DNA of 64,000 nt from NCBI GenBank assembly GCA_020353535.1, contig CP070696.1:3551809-3615808 (forward strand). The letters run 5' to 3'. Positions 53,921-63,035 of the stretch are shown here, one piece after another; position 1 is the first letter of the stretch; each line of letters opens with the position of its first letter. The position numbers and the translations under genes are program-made. A model generated the notes under the pieces. That model did not search any database. It saw only the letters and a program-made list of their open reading frames with translations, and was not told the DNA's origin. Origin of the DNA: Spirochaetaceae bacterium (lineage in GTDB: Bacteria; Spirochaetota; Spirochaetia; SZUA-6; DRHE01).

Positions 53921-55723
53921 TCAATCCAGACTGCTTCGATAGGCTTCGATCAACTCTCGCTCGATTCCCAAATCGGTGAGTCTCTCCACCGTCGGGCGTC
54001 CCTGCTTGTCCCAACCGCGCAGGCGGTAGTACTCGTCAAGAGCATTTTCGAACTGCTCTTTTCCCATCTTGATTTGTTTGGCCGGACCTTCCGGAAGCGT
54101 TTCCCTATGAAAACGTTCCGGAAGCCTATCGTCTTGGCGTGCGAAACCGGCCATGACGTTGAACATCCGTTGCAGGTTGAAAATCCTTTCCCCCGCCTGG
54201 TCCACCTTATCAGCAGGCCAAGATCCCCCGTAGGTGATCTCGAAAAGTTTGCCTAAGTTTTCACTGGTAATCGGCCAGAAGTCGCAGATCCCCATCGAAA
54301 ACTTGACGAACTGGGTGTTCTGTCCTTCCACGACCAGTTTGGCCTTACCGTCGAAAGTAAACGGATCAAGGGGTCCCCAGGCCTCTTCGGCGATCGGGTA
54401 GGTGGTCATGTGACAACCTCCCCGGGGAGCAGTTGCGTAGGCCAGCCCCATGCCCCAGGAACCTCGGGGATCGTAGCCGGGAAGCTCCATGCCCTTTATC
54501 TGCATTGCGTACTCAGCGCCGCCGTACTTTTCAGCCATGGCTCTACTTCCCAGAGCGGCATCCCGACCGATACCTTTCGCGTGGGCGATATCCTTGACTC
54601 GTTCGATCGCCTTTCGTGTCTCTCCGAAGTGCAGACCGAAATCGTGGATGCCCCGCTCGGTCATCTCCATCATGTAAGCCAGCACGCCTCCCGTGGAAAT
54701 CGTGTCCAAACCCAGGTCGTCACACAGCGCGTTCAGCTCTACGAGCAGCTCGGGATCGCCGTTGGCTATGCTCGACCCGCAGAGAGCAATTGTTTCAAAC
54801 TCCGGTCCCTCTACCCGGACCTTACCCGTTTCGACATAGTTGCCGCAGGCAATACAGCAGGAGAAACAGGCCTTCTTGTTTTTTCGAAGAGCTTTGTAGG
54901 ACTCGCCGTTCAGTGCTTTGGAATCGACGAAGGTTCCTTGTTGGAAATTGCGGGTGGGCAACAAACCCGACTCTTGAGACGGATCCACCAACATCCAGGT
55001 CCCGAGCTCGTACACCTCGTAATCCGGGTCGCAGATAGCATCATACTTGTGGAGCTCTGCCGCTACCTGCATGCAGCGATCAATGTCTTCGACATGGACG
55101 TCCAACCAGCCCCGAATTGCGATTGCCTTCAAGTTCTTGCTGCCCATAACCGCTCCGAGCCCACCCCTTCCCAACTGGCGGTAGCGCTCGGAGGAAATAC
55201 AGGCATACCGAGCCAGATTCTCTCCTGCGGGACCTATGGTCAGTACTTTAGCCTGGCCGTCTGCGATCAGTTCTTTAACTCGTGACTCTGTCGCAAAGCT
55301 GCCGGCTCCTTTCAACTCCGGAACTTCTATGATTTGGACTCCATCCGGATTCAAATAAATCATGGAGAGGTTCTTCGCTTTTCCGCTGATCACCAGGGCA
55401 TCGTAGCCGGCATACTTGAGCTCCGCTCCTATTCTGCCGCCGACGGATCCGTCCGAGACAGTGCCGGTCAGCGGAGATTTGCTGACAATGGCCAGTTTCG
55501 CAGAACAAGAGACGATCGTGCCGGCCATGATCGAGGCGGACAGCACCAGCCTGTTCTCCGGTGACAACGGATCGGTTTTAGGATCGAAATCCTCCATCAG
55601 CAAACGGGTGCCAAGGCCCTTCTGTCCCGTATACAGATCGACCCATTCTCTGGAGGTCACCACTGTCCTGATTTTGCCATTGCTCAAATCTATCTTGAGG
55701 ATTTTACCCATTAGGCTGTTCAT
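53921..55723 (-). CDS. Aldehyde:ferredoxin oxidoreductase family tungstoenzyme (second copy)
   Basis: A 600-residue AOR-family enzyme. The start at 55723 follows GGGGAGG and overlaps the ferredoxin stop by four bases; the longer frame from GTG 55777 lies inside the ferredoxin gene and is rejected. Cluster cysteines are CFSCCIAC (C-x2-C-x3-C) and the later GICDF. MGKILKIDLSNGKIRTV, YTGQKGLGTRLLMEDFDPKTDPLSPEN and LGGLGAVMGSKNLKAIAIRG are typical. It probably exchanges electrons with the adjacent polyferredoxin. Substrate unknown; related to, but clearly not a duplicate of, the 24-26 kb copy. Confidence 0.92.
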   Translation of the reverse strand: MNSLMGKILKIDLSNGKIRTVVTSREWVDLYTGQKGLGTRLLMEDFDPKTDPLSPENRLVLSASIMAGTIVSCSAKLAIVSKSPLTGTVSDGSVGGRIGAELKYAGYDALVISGKAKNLSMIYLNPDGVQIIEVPELKGAGSFATESRVKELIADGQAKVLTIGPAGENLARYACISSERYRQLGRGGLGAVMGSKNLKAIAIRGWLDVHVEDIDRCMQVAAELHKYDAICDPDYEVYELGTWMLVDPSQESGLLPTRNFQQGTFVDSKALNGESYKALRKNKKACFSCCIACGNYVETGKVRVEGPEFETIALCGSSIANGDPELLVELNALCDDLGLDTISTGGVLAYMMEMTERGIHDFGLHFGETRKAIERVKDIAHAKGIGRDAALGSRAMAEKYGGAEYAMQIKGMELPGYDPRGSWGMGLAYATAPRGGCHMTTYPIAEEAWGPLDPFTFDGKAKLVVEGQNTQFVKFSMGICDFWPITSENLGKLFEITYGGSWPADKVDQAGERIFNLQRMFNVMAGFARQDDRLPERFHRETLPEGPAKQIKMGKEQFENALDEYYRLRGWDKQGRPTVERLTDLGIERELIEAYRSSLD

Positions 55724-56124
55724 GAAGCTGCCTCCCCTTTGCAGGAGATGACCTGTTTGGGACACCACTCCACGCACTTAGGAGAGCCCCCGCAGAGATC
55801 ACAGATAATGGATTTTCGTTCCCGGTCCAGGTAAATCACATCCTTGGGGCAGGTTCGTACGCAGTCTCCGCAGCCGATGCATATTTTGTGATCCACAATC
55901 ATCCAACGGCCGTTGTTCGAAATCGCCCCGACCGGACAGGCTTCCTCACATTTCTTGCAGAAGATACAATGTCGGGAAGCGATTCGGATCCCCTCATCCG
56001 TATATTCATGGATTAGTTTTATCCGTGCCTTCTGAGGATTGAAGGCTTTTTCATGGACCGCCGAACAGGCTAGCTGGCACAACTGGCACCCGGTGCAATT
56101 TTTCAATTTTAAACGTAGGGGCAT
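55720..56124 (-). CDS. 4Fe-4S polyferredoxin partner of the aldehyde oxidoreductase
   Basis: A 134-residue iron-sulfur protein with the pattern of a four-cluster HycB/AorB-like ferredoxin. NCTGCQLCQLAC, CIFCKKCEEACP, CIGCGDCVRTCP and CDLCGGSPKCVEWCP supply four groups of cysteines, enough for three or four [4Fe-4S] clusters. It should carry electrons between the AOR enzyme and ferredoxin or another acceptor. RBS AGGAGA. It is coupled to the AOR gene by an ATGA overlap. Confidence 0.93.
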   Translation of the reverse strand: MPLRLKLKNCTGCQLCQLACSAVHEKAFNPQKARIKLIHEYTDEGIRIASRHCIFCKKCEEACPVGAISNNGRWMIVDHKICIGCGDCVRTCPKDVIYLDRERKSIICDLCGGSPKCVEWCPKQVISCKGEAAS

Positions 56125-56328
56125 ATGTGCATCTCCTGAATCACCCGCTGGATTTCCCGGCTATTCTAGCATGTCTGTGCAGATTTGCAAGACGGCCCAA
56201 GATGAACGGGATGGAGGCTGACAGAAATGCATCTATGTCAGTAGATTGTGCACCTCCGGTTCGTTTGTTGACAGCAGGCAGGAGTGCGGTTAGTCTCAAT
56301 GAACATAAAAGCAAAAAAGGATTATTAC

Positions 56329-56778
56329 ATGAGCGAAAGCGAAAGAATCCAGAAATCCTCTATGATGCCGCGCAAACGCATGTCCGACTACATCGCCGGC
56401 GTGGTCTTCAATATTATATTCCTGGTGGTCGTGAACAAGGTACCGGACTGGAACATCGTGTTCATCACTGAATCCTTTCCGGATATCCTCTGGGCTCTCA
56501 ACACCTCCCTGGCGGTGTCCATCGCCGGTAACCTGGTCCTGATCTTCTTCCATCCCCGCTTTCTTCATCACCTGCTCAACGCCGTGTTTTCCGTGTTCGG
56601 AATTCTCGCCATCTCGGTGACGCTGTCCGTATTCCCCTTCGATTTTTCAGATCTGGTGGGGGACTGGCTTACCATACTCGTGCGCATCGTCCTGATCATC
56701 GGCATCGTAGGAAGCGCTATCGGAATAGTGGTGAACATTGTCAAGGCGGTAGGTGCCATATTCAGAACCGGAGAGTAG
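56329..56778 (+). CDS. Small membrane protein of unknown function
   Basis: A protein of about 149 residues, not recognised. The start at 56329 (MSESERIQKSSM) has AAAGGA upstream; ATG 56299 and GTG 56284 extend the same frame but have poor sites. There are four hydrophobic stretches: VVFNIIFLVVV, LAVSIAGNLVLIFF, AVFSVFGILAISVTLSVF and ILVRIVLIIGIVGSAIGIVVNIV. It is thus a probable four-helix inner-membrane protein with a short cytoplasmic N terminus. No neighbours on the same strand. Confidence 0.7.
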   Translation: MSESERIQKSSMMPRKRMSDYIAGVVFNIIFLVVVNKVPDWNIVFITESFPDILWALNTSLAVSIAGNLVLIFFHPRFLHHLLNAVFSVFGILAISVTLSVFPFDFSDLVGDWLTILVRIVLIIGIVGSAIGIVVNIVKAVGAIFRTGE

Positions 56779-56840
56779 CGAAACAGCCTCTGGAGAGCCG
56801 AAATGCCGGGAGTGAGGATGCGGCGGGTTTTTTCCTGGGT

Positions 56841-57461
56841 CTATTTTCTCCTCTGTCCGGAGGGAACCGACAGGTAGCGGGAATAGCTGCGACGAAATAC
56901 TCCGAAGACCCGATCGACCTTCTCGGATAGAACCACGATCCCCGGGTAATCGTCGAAGTACAGTCGCATCCGGAAGCGCTGAGGATCCACCTTCTTCAGG
57001 CGGATCTCCACATTCAGCCGGTTCAGCAGATCGACGATGACCTCTCTAATCTTATGTTTTTCCGCAACATGCAGCTCCGGGTTTGCTTTTTCTACAGCGG
57101 CGATGCGCTTGCGCACCGTGAGATCGGTACTAATGAACGCCGCCATGATTGCCAGGGGAACGAAGAGGAAGATCAGATAAACGGAGGTGATGGGCATCGG
57201 AAAGATTCCAAGACGGATCAGCACGGACAGCAGTAGTGATAATATAGCGATAGGAAACAGAGAACGCAGTGTCGTGGTGATTTTAATGAGTCTGGGAAGC
57301 CCCTGAATGGTTTCCGGGAAATAAACGATTCTGTGGACATCCTTCTTGATACCTCCCCATATCCGGTACAACTCGAGGCGGTTGAAGGATTGCTCGATGC
57401 GCGCAGGATCTACCCGGCGAAAGGCTCGGATACCGTCGAGCTGCTGGATTAGGAAGTGCAG
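56841..57461 (-). CDS. Conserved membrane-anchored protein, function unknown
   Basis: A protein of about 206 residues. The best ribosome-binding site, AGGAGG, lies just after the stop of the upstream nucleotidyltransferase gene and before an in-frame CTG at 57461, so the start may be a rare CTG; ATGs at 57506 and 57563 lie inside the upstream gene. Two membrane segments are seen (LFPIAILSLLLSVLIRLGIF and ITSVYLIFLFVPLAIMAAFI) with a basic cytoplasmic C-terminal domain containing FDDYPGIVVLSEKVDRVFGVF. Probably translated with the nucleotidyltransferase. No function is proposed. Confidence 0.65.
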   Translation of the reverse strand: MHFLIQQLDGIRAFRRVDPARIEQSFNRLELYRIWGGIKKDVHRIVYFPETIQGLPRLIKITTTLRSLFPIAILSLLLSVLIRLGIFPMPITSVYLIFLFVPLAIMAAFISTDLTVRKRIAAVEKANPELHVAEKHKIREVIVDLLNRLNVEIRLKKVDPQRFRMRLYFDDYPGIVVLSEKVDRVFGVFRRSYSRYLSVPSGQRRK

Positions 57462-57475
57462 GTCCGCCTCCTGCG

Positions 57476-58303
57476 TTATTGCCCCTGAGAATCGATCACG
57501 TCCCATTCGTCGACCTCGTTGTACCACCTCATCTTGGTCCCGATCACGGCCCGGGATTTCCACTTCAGACTCTTGGGATGTTGCTCCAGATACTCAAGCA
57601 CCTCGGAGATCCGCCCGCCGATGATGTTTCGCTCTTGGAGCTCGATCGCGGGATAGGCAGCCAATGAGGAGCGAACCTTGCCGAGGTTCTCCGTTGCCGT
57701 ATGATAGAAGCCCCAGTCCGTGCACAGCACGTCTGCCAGTCTGCGCCGGTTGATCCGATTCTCATCGTCATCCCCTGTCTCGTGAGCCAGCAGGAGGATC
57801 AGGACATCCTTGATGTCCTTTTCGTTCATCTTCACCATTTGCAACTTCTGCAACAGCAGCTCGGCCAAAGGAAAAGTCGGAGAGTCCCGCTCCAAGCGAT
57901 TCTTGAATGAAATGGGGTGATTGAACTGCATCTGGTCGTAGAATACCTCGGCCATGGGGATCTTTTCGCCGTAGTAGATCTGTCGGGTTTTGCCGTAGTG
58001 ATAGAGCATCTTCTGGTTGATGACAAAACCGCGATTCTCGAAGAATTTGATCATCTTCACCCGGTGTTTGCCGTAGGAGACGTAGTCGATGTCGGTAAAC
58101 ACCTTCCTGCCTAGCCGGCCCAACTTCTCCCAAAGAGCCCGCCGTTCCTGGCTGTGAAGGAATATGGCCAATCCCCCCATTACCCTCAAGGTCAATCCTT
58201 GATCGGCGGCAGCCCGTACGCACGCTTTTGCTTCCTCCACGAAATCCTCAGGAGCCGGCCATTGATCGTCGGAAATCTCCGATGGCAGTTTGAATCGATC
58301 CAC
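57476..58303 (-). CDS. Nucleotidyltransferase-like protein
   Basis: A 275-residue protein with a minimal nucleotidyltransferase fold. LRVMGGLAIFLHS is the GG-type phosphate loop, and VFTDIDYVSYGKH provides the DxD metal pair about 25 residues later. The helical C-terminal half contains KLQMVKMNEKDIKDVLILLLAHE, typical of AbiEii-like and related proteins in which the enzyme modifies RNA or protein by nucleotidylation. The start is GTG with GGAGAG upstream. Followed immediately by a membrane-protein gene. Biological role unknown. Confidence 0.72.
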   Translation of the reverse strand: MDRFKLPSEISDDQWPAPEDFVEEAKACVRAAADQGLTLRVMGGLAIFLHSQERRALWEKLGRLGRKVFTDIDYVSYGKHRVKMIKFFENRGFVINQKMLYHYGKTRQIYYGEKIPMAEVFYDQMQFNHPISFKNRLERDSPTFPLAELLLQKLQMVKMNEKDIKDVLILLLAHETGDDDENRINRRRLADVLCTDWGFYHTATENLGKVRSSLAAYPAIELQERNIIGGRISEVLEYLEQHPKSLKWKSRAVIGTKMRWYNEVDEWDVIDSQGQ

Positions 58304-58325
58304 CTCTTTTCTCTCCTTCGCACTT

Positions 58326-59312
58326 TCAGCCAGACACGAACATATAGTCTTTGATTTTATTTTTTTTAAGGATCACGATCACCCCCCGCAGGATCCCCTC
58401 CGAGTACTCACTGCCCGGATTGATACAGAGAGTCCTGCCGATTTTCTGGATCCCTCTGGACTCGTGAATATGCCCGTGCAATCCGAGCATCGGTTGGTAC
58501 CTGTTGACGGCATCCAGGACCGCTTTGCTGCCGGCGGGAATGGTCTCATCCGTGGAGGGAACCAGTTTGTCACTCAGCTTGGGGGCCTGGTCGATCTGGG
58601 TGTCGTAGGGTGGTACGTGGAGATTGAAGATAGCGGTTTCCATGTTATCGATCTGTCCCGCCAATTCGTCTATCTTCGCCTCCAGGGTCTCTTCGGGGTA
58701 CTCCCGCTCGGTATCCCACGGTGTTGGATTGGACCAGGAGAGGGTGATCATTTCGTGGTCTTTGACCATCACCTTCTTCAGGTCTGCGTTGACGATCAAG
58801 CTCGAACTGTCGATGACCGGATCCACCTCCATCAGGTCGTCGTTTCCCGCTGCCATATACACGTCGATCCCGCTGCCTTTTAGCCGCTCGTCCGCCAACT
58901 CCATCCAGCTCTGAAAACGTTCGACTACCAGCTTCCGAAAAAGGTCATCGATCCTGCCGGCAGACAGGGAAATCTTGGCAGCCCGCTCGTCGATCCGCCC
59001 TTCTATGGTCTTGCCCTCGGCTTTCAGCTCCTCCATCTCATCGGGATCGGTGAGGAAGTAATAGTTGCCCGAAGAGGCGATGACTTTTTTCAACTCCTCC
59101 AGTTCCCGTTCGCTGGCGGCGGTGCGGTTCTCGCCGAGGTAGGTACAGAGATAGGTACCGTTAGGCTGCTTTACGATCGGATTGATCATCTTGCCGCTCA
59201 GGTCGCCCATCAGGATGCCCGCGTCCACCTGATAGATCTTGAGGGCGTTGAGGAACTTCCGGAAGCAAACCTCCGACCCGTGTACATCAGCAACATAAAA
59301 AAGCTTGGCCAT
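58326..59312 (-). CDS. Metallophosphoesterase
   Basis: A 328-residue calcineurin-like phosphoesterase. FYVADVHGSEVCF (DxH), GILMGDLSG, YMAAGNDDL (GND) and LGLHGHIHES (GHxH) are the ordered metal-binding motifs, with NPGSEYSEGI at the end. It may hydrolyse a phosphodiester or phosphomonoester. Precedes the nucleotidyltransferase gene by 22 bases on the same strand, so a functional link is possible. Confidence 0.88.
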   Translation of the reverse strand: MAKLFYVADVHGSEVCFRKFLNALKIYQVDAGILMGDLSGKMINPIVKQPNGTYLCTYLGENRTAASERELEELKKVIASSGNYYFLTDPDEMEELKAEGKTIEGRIDERAAKISLSAGRIDDLFRKLVVERFQSWMELADERLKGSGIDVYMAAGNDDLMEVDPVIDSSSLIVNADLKKVMVKDHEMITLSWSNPTPWDTEREYPEETLEAKIDELAGQIDNMETAIFNLHVPPYDTQIDQAPKLSDKLVPSTDETIPAGSKAVLDAVNRYQPMLGLHGHIHESRGIQKIGRTLCINPGSEYSEGILRGVIVILKKNKIKDYMFVSG

Positions 59313-59331
59313 AGTATTTCGTTGTCCTTAT

Positions 59332-59378
59332 ATAAAAAAACGGGAGCCGCCGCCGTCATCTCCCGACAGGGCGGCTCC
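59332..59378 (-). terminator. Rho-independent terminator behind the permease
   Basis: Plus-strand GGAGCCGCC (59343-59351) pairs with GGCGGCTCC (59370-59378). On the minus strand the stem is followed by CGTTTTTTTATA, a textbook U-tract. It ends the APC permease message at 59414 and separates it from the phosphoesterase gene. Confidence 0.85.
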
Positions 59379-59413
59379 GCTTCAGAATCGTCACATCGCG
59401 GCGAGTTTCGCCT

Positions 59414-61015
59414 CTACTCCGGCGGGATCTCCTTGAAGGCCAGGGTCACGTCAATACCTTCTTTCTTGCGAACACCCTTCCAGATGAAGTACCAGGCCAA
59501 TCCCAGGATCCACACACCAATGTAGATCGCCGTCCAGTAAGTGTACATGAAGGCAAAGGCCTCGTTGATGTAGTAGGAGATCACCAGCAGCACGACCAGG
59601 GCCAGAGCCAGGAAGCCGGAAATCGTTGCTACGGGAATACCGAGAAATCTCCAGTTCTTGTACGGCGAGGCGTCCCAGATGTGTTTCACCTTCCTGACGA
59701 AGGGGAATATCATACAGGCCACGGCGGTGAATCCGAACACCGATACCAGCTGCAGTACCTCTACGGAGATCGATCCCAGGATCTCCGGATTGAAGGAGTA
59801 CTGGGTCAGGGCGATCTGCGAAGCGATCAACATCACCAGCAGGAGTTTCACCGGCTGATTGAAGCGCGGAGAAATATCGGTGAACCAACGGGGGCCCAAT
59901 CTGTCCAGGCCCCATGCGAAGGCTGCCCGGCTCCAGGCGATGTAGGAGAACACAACCCACAGCCAGTCCGCCACGATGAAGGACCCGGCCATGATGAATC
60001 CCAGGATCTTATTGAACTTGACCAGCATCGAGGCGATGTTGATGTAGGTCGCCTCGAAGGGGAAGTTGTACCCCGCCAGTCCTTCTTCGCCGATCCAGGC
60101 GACGGCATGAATGCCGTCCCAACCAAGCATGCGCTGGTACGCCAGACCGACCCAGAGCAGAAAGGCGATACAGACAACGGCATTGAGAACCTGTGCCCGG
60201 AAGATGTTTTTTCTAGGGCTCTTCACCTCACCCCCAATAAAGGTGATTATGTACCCGTATACCGCGATCCAGCTGATCGGCAGCATCAAACCGAGGGTGG
60301 AGCTCCAGTTCCAGCTCTCCGGTATCCCTCCCATCTCCTCGGTAACCGCAGCGATGGTAGCGTTCCAGTCGAGGGAGTTGAACTCCGCCGCATATCCGTT
60401 CCACACGGTTACGAATTTGTCGTGGGAGGTGGCGATTATGATGCACCCGGCGATGGCCGCACCGACAAGGGACCAGGTCACGAAGACTTTCTGGATTTTG
60501 AAATAGCCCTTCATCCCGATCAGGGTCACCAGGAATGCCGAGACGTTAACGATGGAGGAGACCAGGTACAAACCCCAACCCTGGGTCAGACCGGATACGA
60601 CCTCCGGATCGACGCCCAGGCAGCCCATCATGATCGGTATGCCAACTTCCCCTATCCAGGGCGCCAACACCCAGATCCAGGCCAGCATGACCATTCCGGC
60701 GTTGCAGAAACTCACCCCCAATCCGATCACCGGGTGGATGATTCGGGAGTTGTACACGTAACTGCCCCCGCTTCGGGGCATGGAACCACCGAGTATCCCC
60801 CACACAAAAGCGAATCCAAAAACCACCAGCACCAACGTAATGACACAGGCAATGGTTAGGTTGGCACCGGGCAGCCAGGCGAATCCCGATAGGGTCAGCC
60901 AGATTGAGACCGGGATGGCATTGTTCATGATACCGAAGTAGGTGGTATCCAGCAGTCCCGCCTCCCGGGTCAGACCGCTTGCTTTTCGGGCAAACACTTC
61001 CACTTTGTCAGACAT
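59414..61015 (-). CDS. APC-family amino acid permease
   Basis: A 533-residue membrane transporter of the amino acid-polyamine-organocation superfamily with about twelve to thirteen helices. GFAFVWGILGGSMPRSGGSYVYNSRIIHP is the family consensus region after TM2, and the region about IISWIAVYGYIITFIGGEV-like (ISWIAVYGYIITFIGGEVK) is the helix-8 region. Likely imports an amino acid or amine by proton or cation symport. RBS GAGGAGG. No partner gene; terminator directly downstream. Confidence 0.9.
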   Translation of the reverse strand: MSDKVEVFARKASGLTREAGLLDTTYFGIMNNAIPVSIWLTLSGFAWLPGANLTIACVITLVLVVFGFAFVWGILGGSMPRSGGSYVYNSRIIHPVIGLGVSFCNAGMVMLAWIWVLAPWIGEVGIPIMMGCLGVDPEVVSGLTQGWGLYLVSSIVNVSAFLVTLIGMKGYFKIQKVFVTWSLVGAAIAGCIIIATSHDKFVTVWNGYAAEFNSLDWNATIAAVTEEMGGIPESWNWSSTLGLMLPISWIAVYGYIITFIGGEVKSPRKNIFRAQVLNAVVCIAFLLWVGLAYQRMLGWDGIHAVAWIGEEGLAGYNFPFEATYINIASMLVKFNKILGFIMAGSFIVADWLWVVFSYIAWSRAAFAWGLDRLGPRWFTDISPRFNQPVKLLLVMLIASQIALTQYSFNPEILGSISVEVLQLVSVFGFTAVACMIFPFVRKVKHIWDASPYKNWRFLGIPVATISGFLALALVVLLVISYYINEAFAFMYTYWTAIYIGVWILGLAWYFIWKGVRKKEGIDVTLAFKEIPPE

Positions 61016-61182
61016 ACGATCCTCCTCAGTCGCATTCAGTTGAAACGAACCTCTTTAATAACAATGGCCTAGTCGGTCCCTGCAACTAATCCATAGGCTC
61101 CTCCTCTTCAATTTTTATTCGTGTATTTTATAGTCTTGCGAGTGATTCCGCAATAAAACTTTTATCCGTGGTCCATGGCGGC

Positions 61183-61560
61183 ACCCCTGAGCCGGGCACC
61201 CTTGAGCCAGGCACCTATACGTAGTCCCGTTTTTACCTCGTCCATGATCATGACGATGCCGTACTCATCGCAGAGCCTGCGGAGCGTATTCAAAAATCCA
61301 TTGCCCGGCATGATCGAATCGGTATTGCCCATCAGAGGTTCCCCGAAAAAAGCAGGCGATGTCCCTCCAGTGTTTGCAGACCTTATTTTCCAACAGCTGC
61401 TCGTCGTTAAAAGGCAATACGTACACCAACTCCCCGATCAGGTGGTGGATTCCGGAGCGGTGGACCAACCGGATCGGAGCCCGCTGGTATCCGGTTCCAC
61501 ATATCGGCGGATCGCAGTTCAACAGCGTGTACTCGCGAAAACCATACGAGGGTATTGCAA
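61183..61560 (-). pseudogene. Relic of a class III aminotransferase
   Basis: Read on the minus strand, fragments of one aminotransferase appear in different frames: YGFREYTLLNC, PPICGTGYQRAPIRLVHRSG, HLIGELVYVLPFNDEQLLENKV, then RLCDEYGIVMIMDEVKTG. They follow the same order as residues of the intact aminotransferase at 36.4 kb (for example YHGFHDYTLWNC and HLIGQLVISVPYNDEDLLEKRV). At least one frameshift follows the GDIACxxxEPLMGN-like part (RDIACFFRGTSDGQ), and both ends of the gene, including the PLP-lysine part, are lost. No functional reading is possible. Confidence 0.8.
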
Positions 61561-61630
61561 TCTCCTTTCAAGATAACGAATATTATAACCACGGTTCGGC
61601 AGCAACGAAAAAAAGGAGCAACAGTGACGT

Positions 61631-62548
61631 TCACTCGATGTGGCGAAACCGGGCCCGGATCACCAAATAGCATCCGCTCAGAAGACATGCTCCCCCAACC
61701 AGTTGAATCCAGGTCAATCTTTCCCGGAAGAGGAAGAACGAGGCCATCCCCACCAGCAGGGGAATGAGCAGGGCCAGGCTGGAGGACAGCGCCAGTCCAA
61801 GGATGCCCACCGAACGATAGTAGAGGGAGTGGCCGATGCCCAGACCGATCAGGCCGGAGACCGCAAGAAACAGCCAAACACCGCTTGGTGCCCGGGGAAC
61901 GGGAAATCCTCGGTAGGCGATCACGTAGGCTGCAAGAAAAAGCAGCGTCACGATGGTGAACACGGAGGAGAGGGCAAAGGTAGTGGAGACGCCGCTGATC
62001 CACTTTCGAATCAGCGCCCCGAGCAGGGCCCAGAACAACGCCGACACCAGCACCACCACGATCCCCATGCTGAAGCGTACGGTACCGAAGCTGCTGCTGC
62101 CCACGATCGTCATGACCACACCGGCTATGGCCGCAACTACCCCCACGACAAAAAGCGCACTCTTCAAGGTCGAGCGTTCGTCGGGAAACATCAGGGCGGC
62201 TAGGAACACGGAGAAGAGTATCAAAGATTGATTTACCAGAGTAGCCAGTCCGGGATAGAGCAGATAGATGGAGAGGGTAAAGGTGAATTGAAAGCCGAAG
62301 TTTGCCAGTGCGATCAGCAGTATTTTAGGCCAAAGAGCGAGCAGCTGCGGCAGCTCGCTCCTGAGCCTGCCCGTGCCTACGGATACAACAGTAAAGCTCC
62401 ACAGCACGATCAGGGCCGTTGCATAACGGAACAGGGACTGGAACAACACGGTGTAGTAGCTGCTCACGAATCGAATCGCCAGAGGCACAAACGCCCAACA
62501 GAGCACGGCTCCGAGGTTCATGAGCAGGGCTTTGGTCTTTGCCGGCAT
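61631..62548 (-). CDS. EamA/DMT-family transporter
   Basis: A 305-residue permease with ten predicted helices in two EamA repeats (FVPLAIRFVSSYYTVLFQSLFRYATA in the first half; YRSVGILGLALSSSLALLIPLLVGMASFFLFRERLTWIQLVGGACLL in the second). This group exports metabolites such as amino acids or amines. The ATG at 62548 fits the family; an ATG three codons earlier is also open. Transcribed away from the aminotransferase relic. Confidence 0.9.
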   Translation of the reverse strand: MPAKTKALLMNLGAVLCWAFVPLAIRFVSSYYTVLFQSLFRYATALIVLWSFTVVSVGTGRLRSELPQLLALWPKILLIALANFGFQFTFTLSIYLLYPGLATLVNQSLILFSVFLAALMFPDERSTLKSALFVVGVVAAIAGVVMTIVGSSSFGTVRFSMGIVVVLVSALFWALLGALIRKWISGVSTTFALSSVFTIVTLLFLAAYVIAYRGFPVPRAPSGVWLFLAVSGLIGLGIGHSLYYRSVGILGLALSSSLALLIPLLVGMASFFLFRERLTWIQLVGGACLLSGCYLVIRARFRHIE

Positions 62549-62759
62549 AACTCGCAAAAATCTCGATCTTGGGATTATAGCCTGGGATTATAGCGGTTCC
62601 TTACCCGCATTCCTACTGCTCTTTCCACTGCCCTTCATTCCGCTGTTCACCAGCCAACAACGCAGTGGAGAAAGATCCTTTGCCTCAGCCAACGCCCGAG
62701 CCCCCTATTGCCTTCTCCGATATGCGTGCCCTTGTCTTGAGAGCGAGCGGGCTGGTATC

Positions 62760-63035
62760 ATGACAGAGATGGCGCAATCCGGGGAACATGAACAGCTGAG
62801 GCGACTTCGAGAGGGCTGGGAAGAGGTGGAAGCCGAGGAGACTCGCTTACTGCGGGAAATGACGATCGAGGAAAGTTTCCAGCAACTCCTCTCGCTTCAG
62901 AGTGATTTTGAACCTCAGTTACAACGCACAGAGTCACTGTTCCGCGCCGACCGCCTCGCCTACCTGGAAGATCTACAAAACAAGCTGGGCAGGTTGGAAG
63001 AGTGGAAGAAGAAACGGCGTGGCCGCTCTATTTGA
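62760..63035 (+). CDS. Small helical protein paired with a nucleotidyltransferase
   Basis: A 91-residue, strongly charged helical protein (HEQLRRLREGWEEVEAEET; FRADRLAYLEDLQNKLGRL), with probable coiled coils and no membrane segment. The start MTEMAQSGEHEQ is internal to a longer frame that begins in the non-coding gap. It overlaps the following nucleotidyltransferase gene by 17 bases. Small partners of this kind occur with AbiEii-like nucleotidyltransferases, so an antitoxin or adaptor role is possible but unproven. Confidence 0.6.
   Translation: MTEMAQSGEHEQLRRLREGWEEVEAEETRLLREMTIEESFQQLLSLQSDFEPQLQRTESLFRADRLAYLEDLQNKLGRLEEWKKKRRGRSI

Noticed and set aside
59681..60859. A 392-codon plus-strand open frame rich in His, Asp and Gly
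   Set aside because: Antisense to the APC permease; no motif, and its composition mirrors hydrophobic codons read in reverse.
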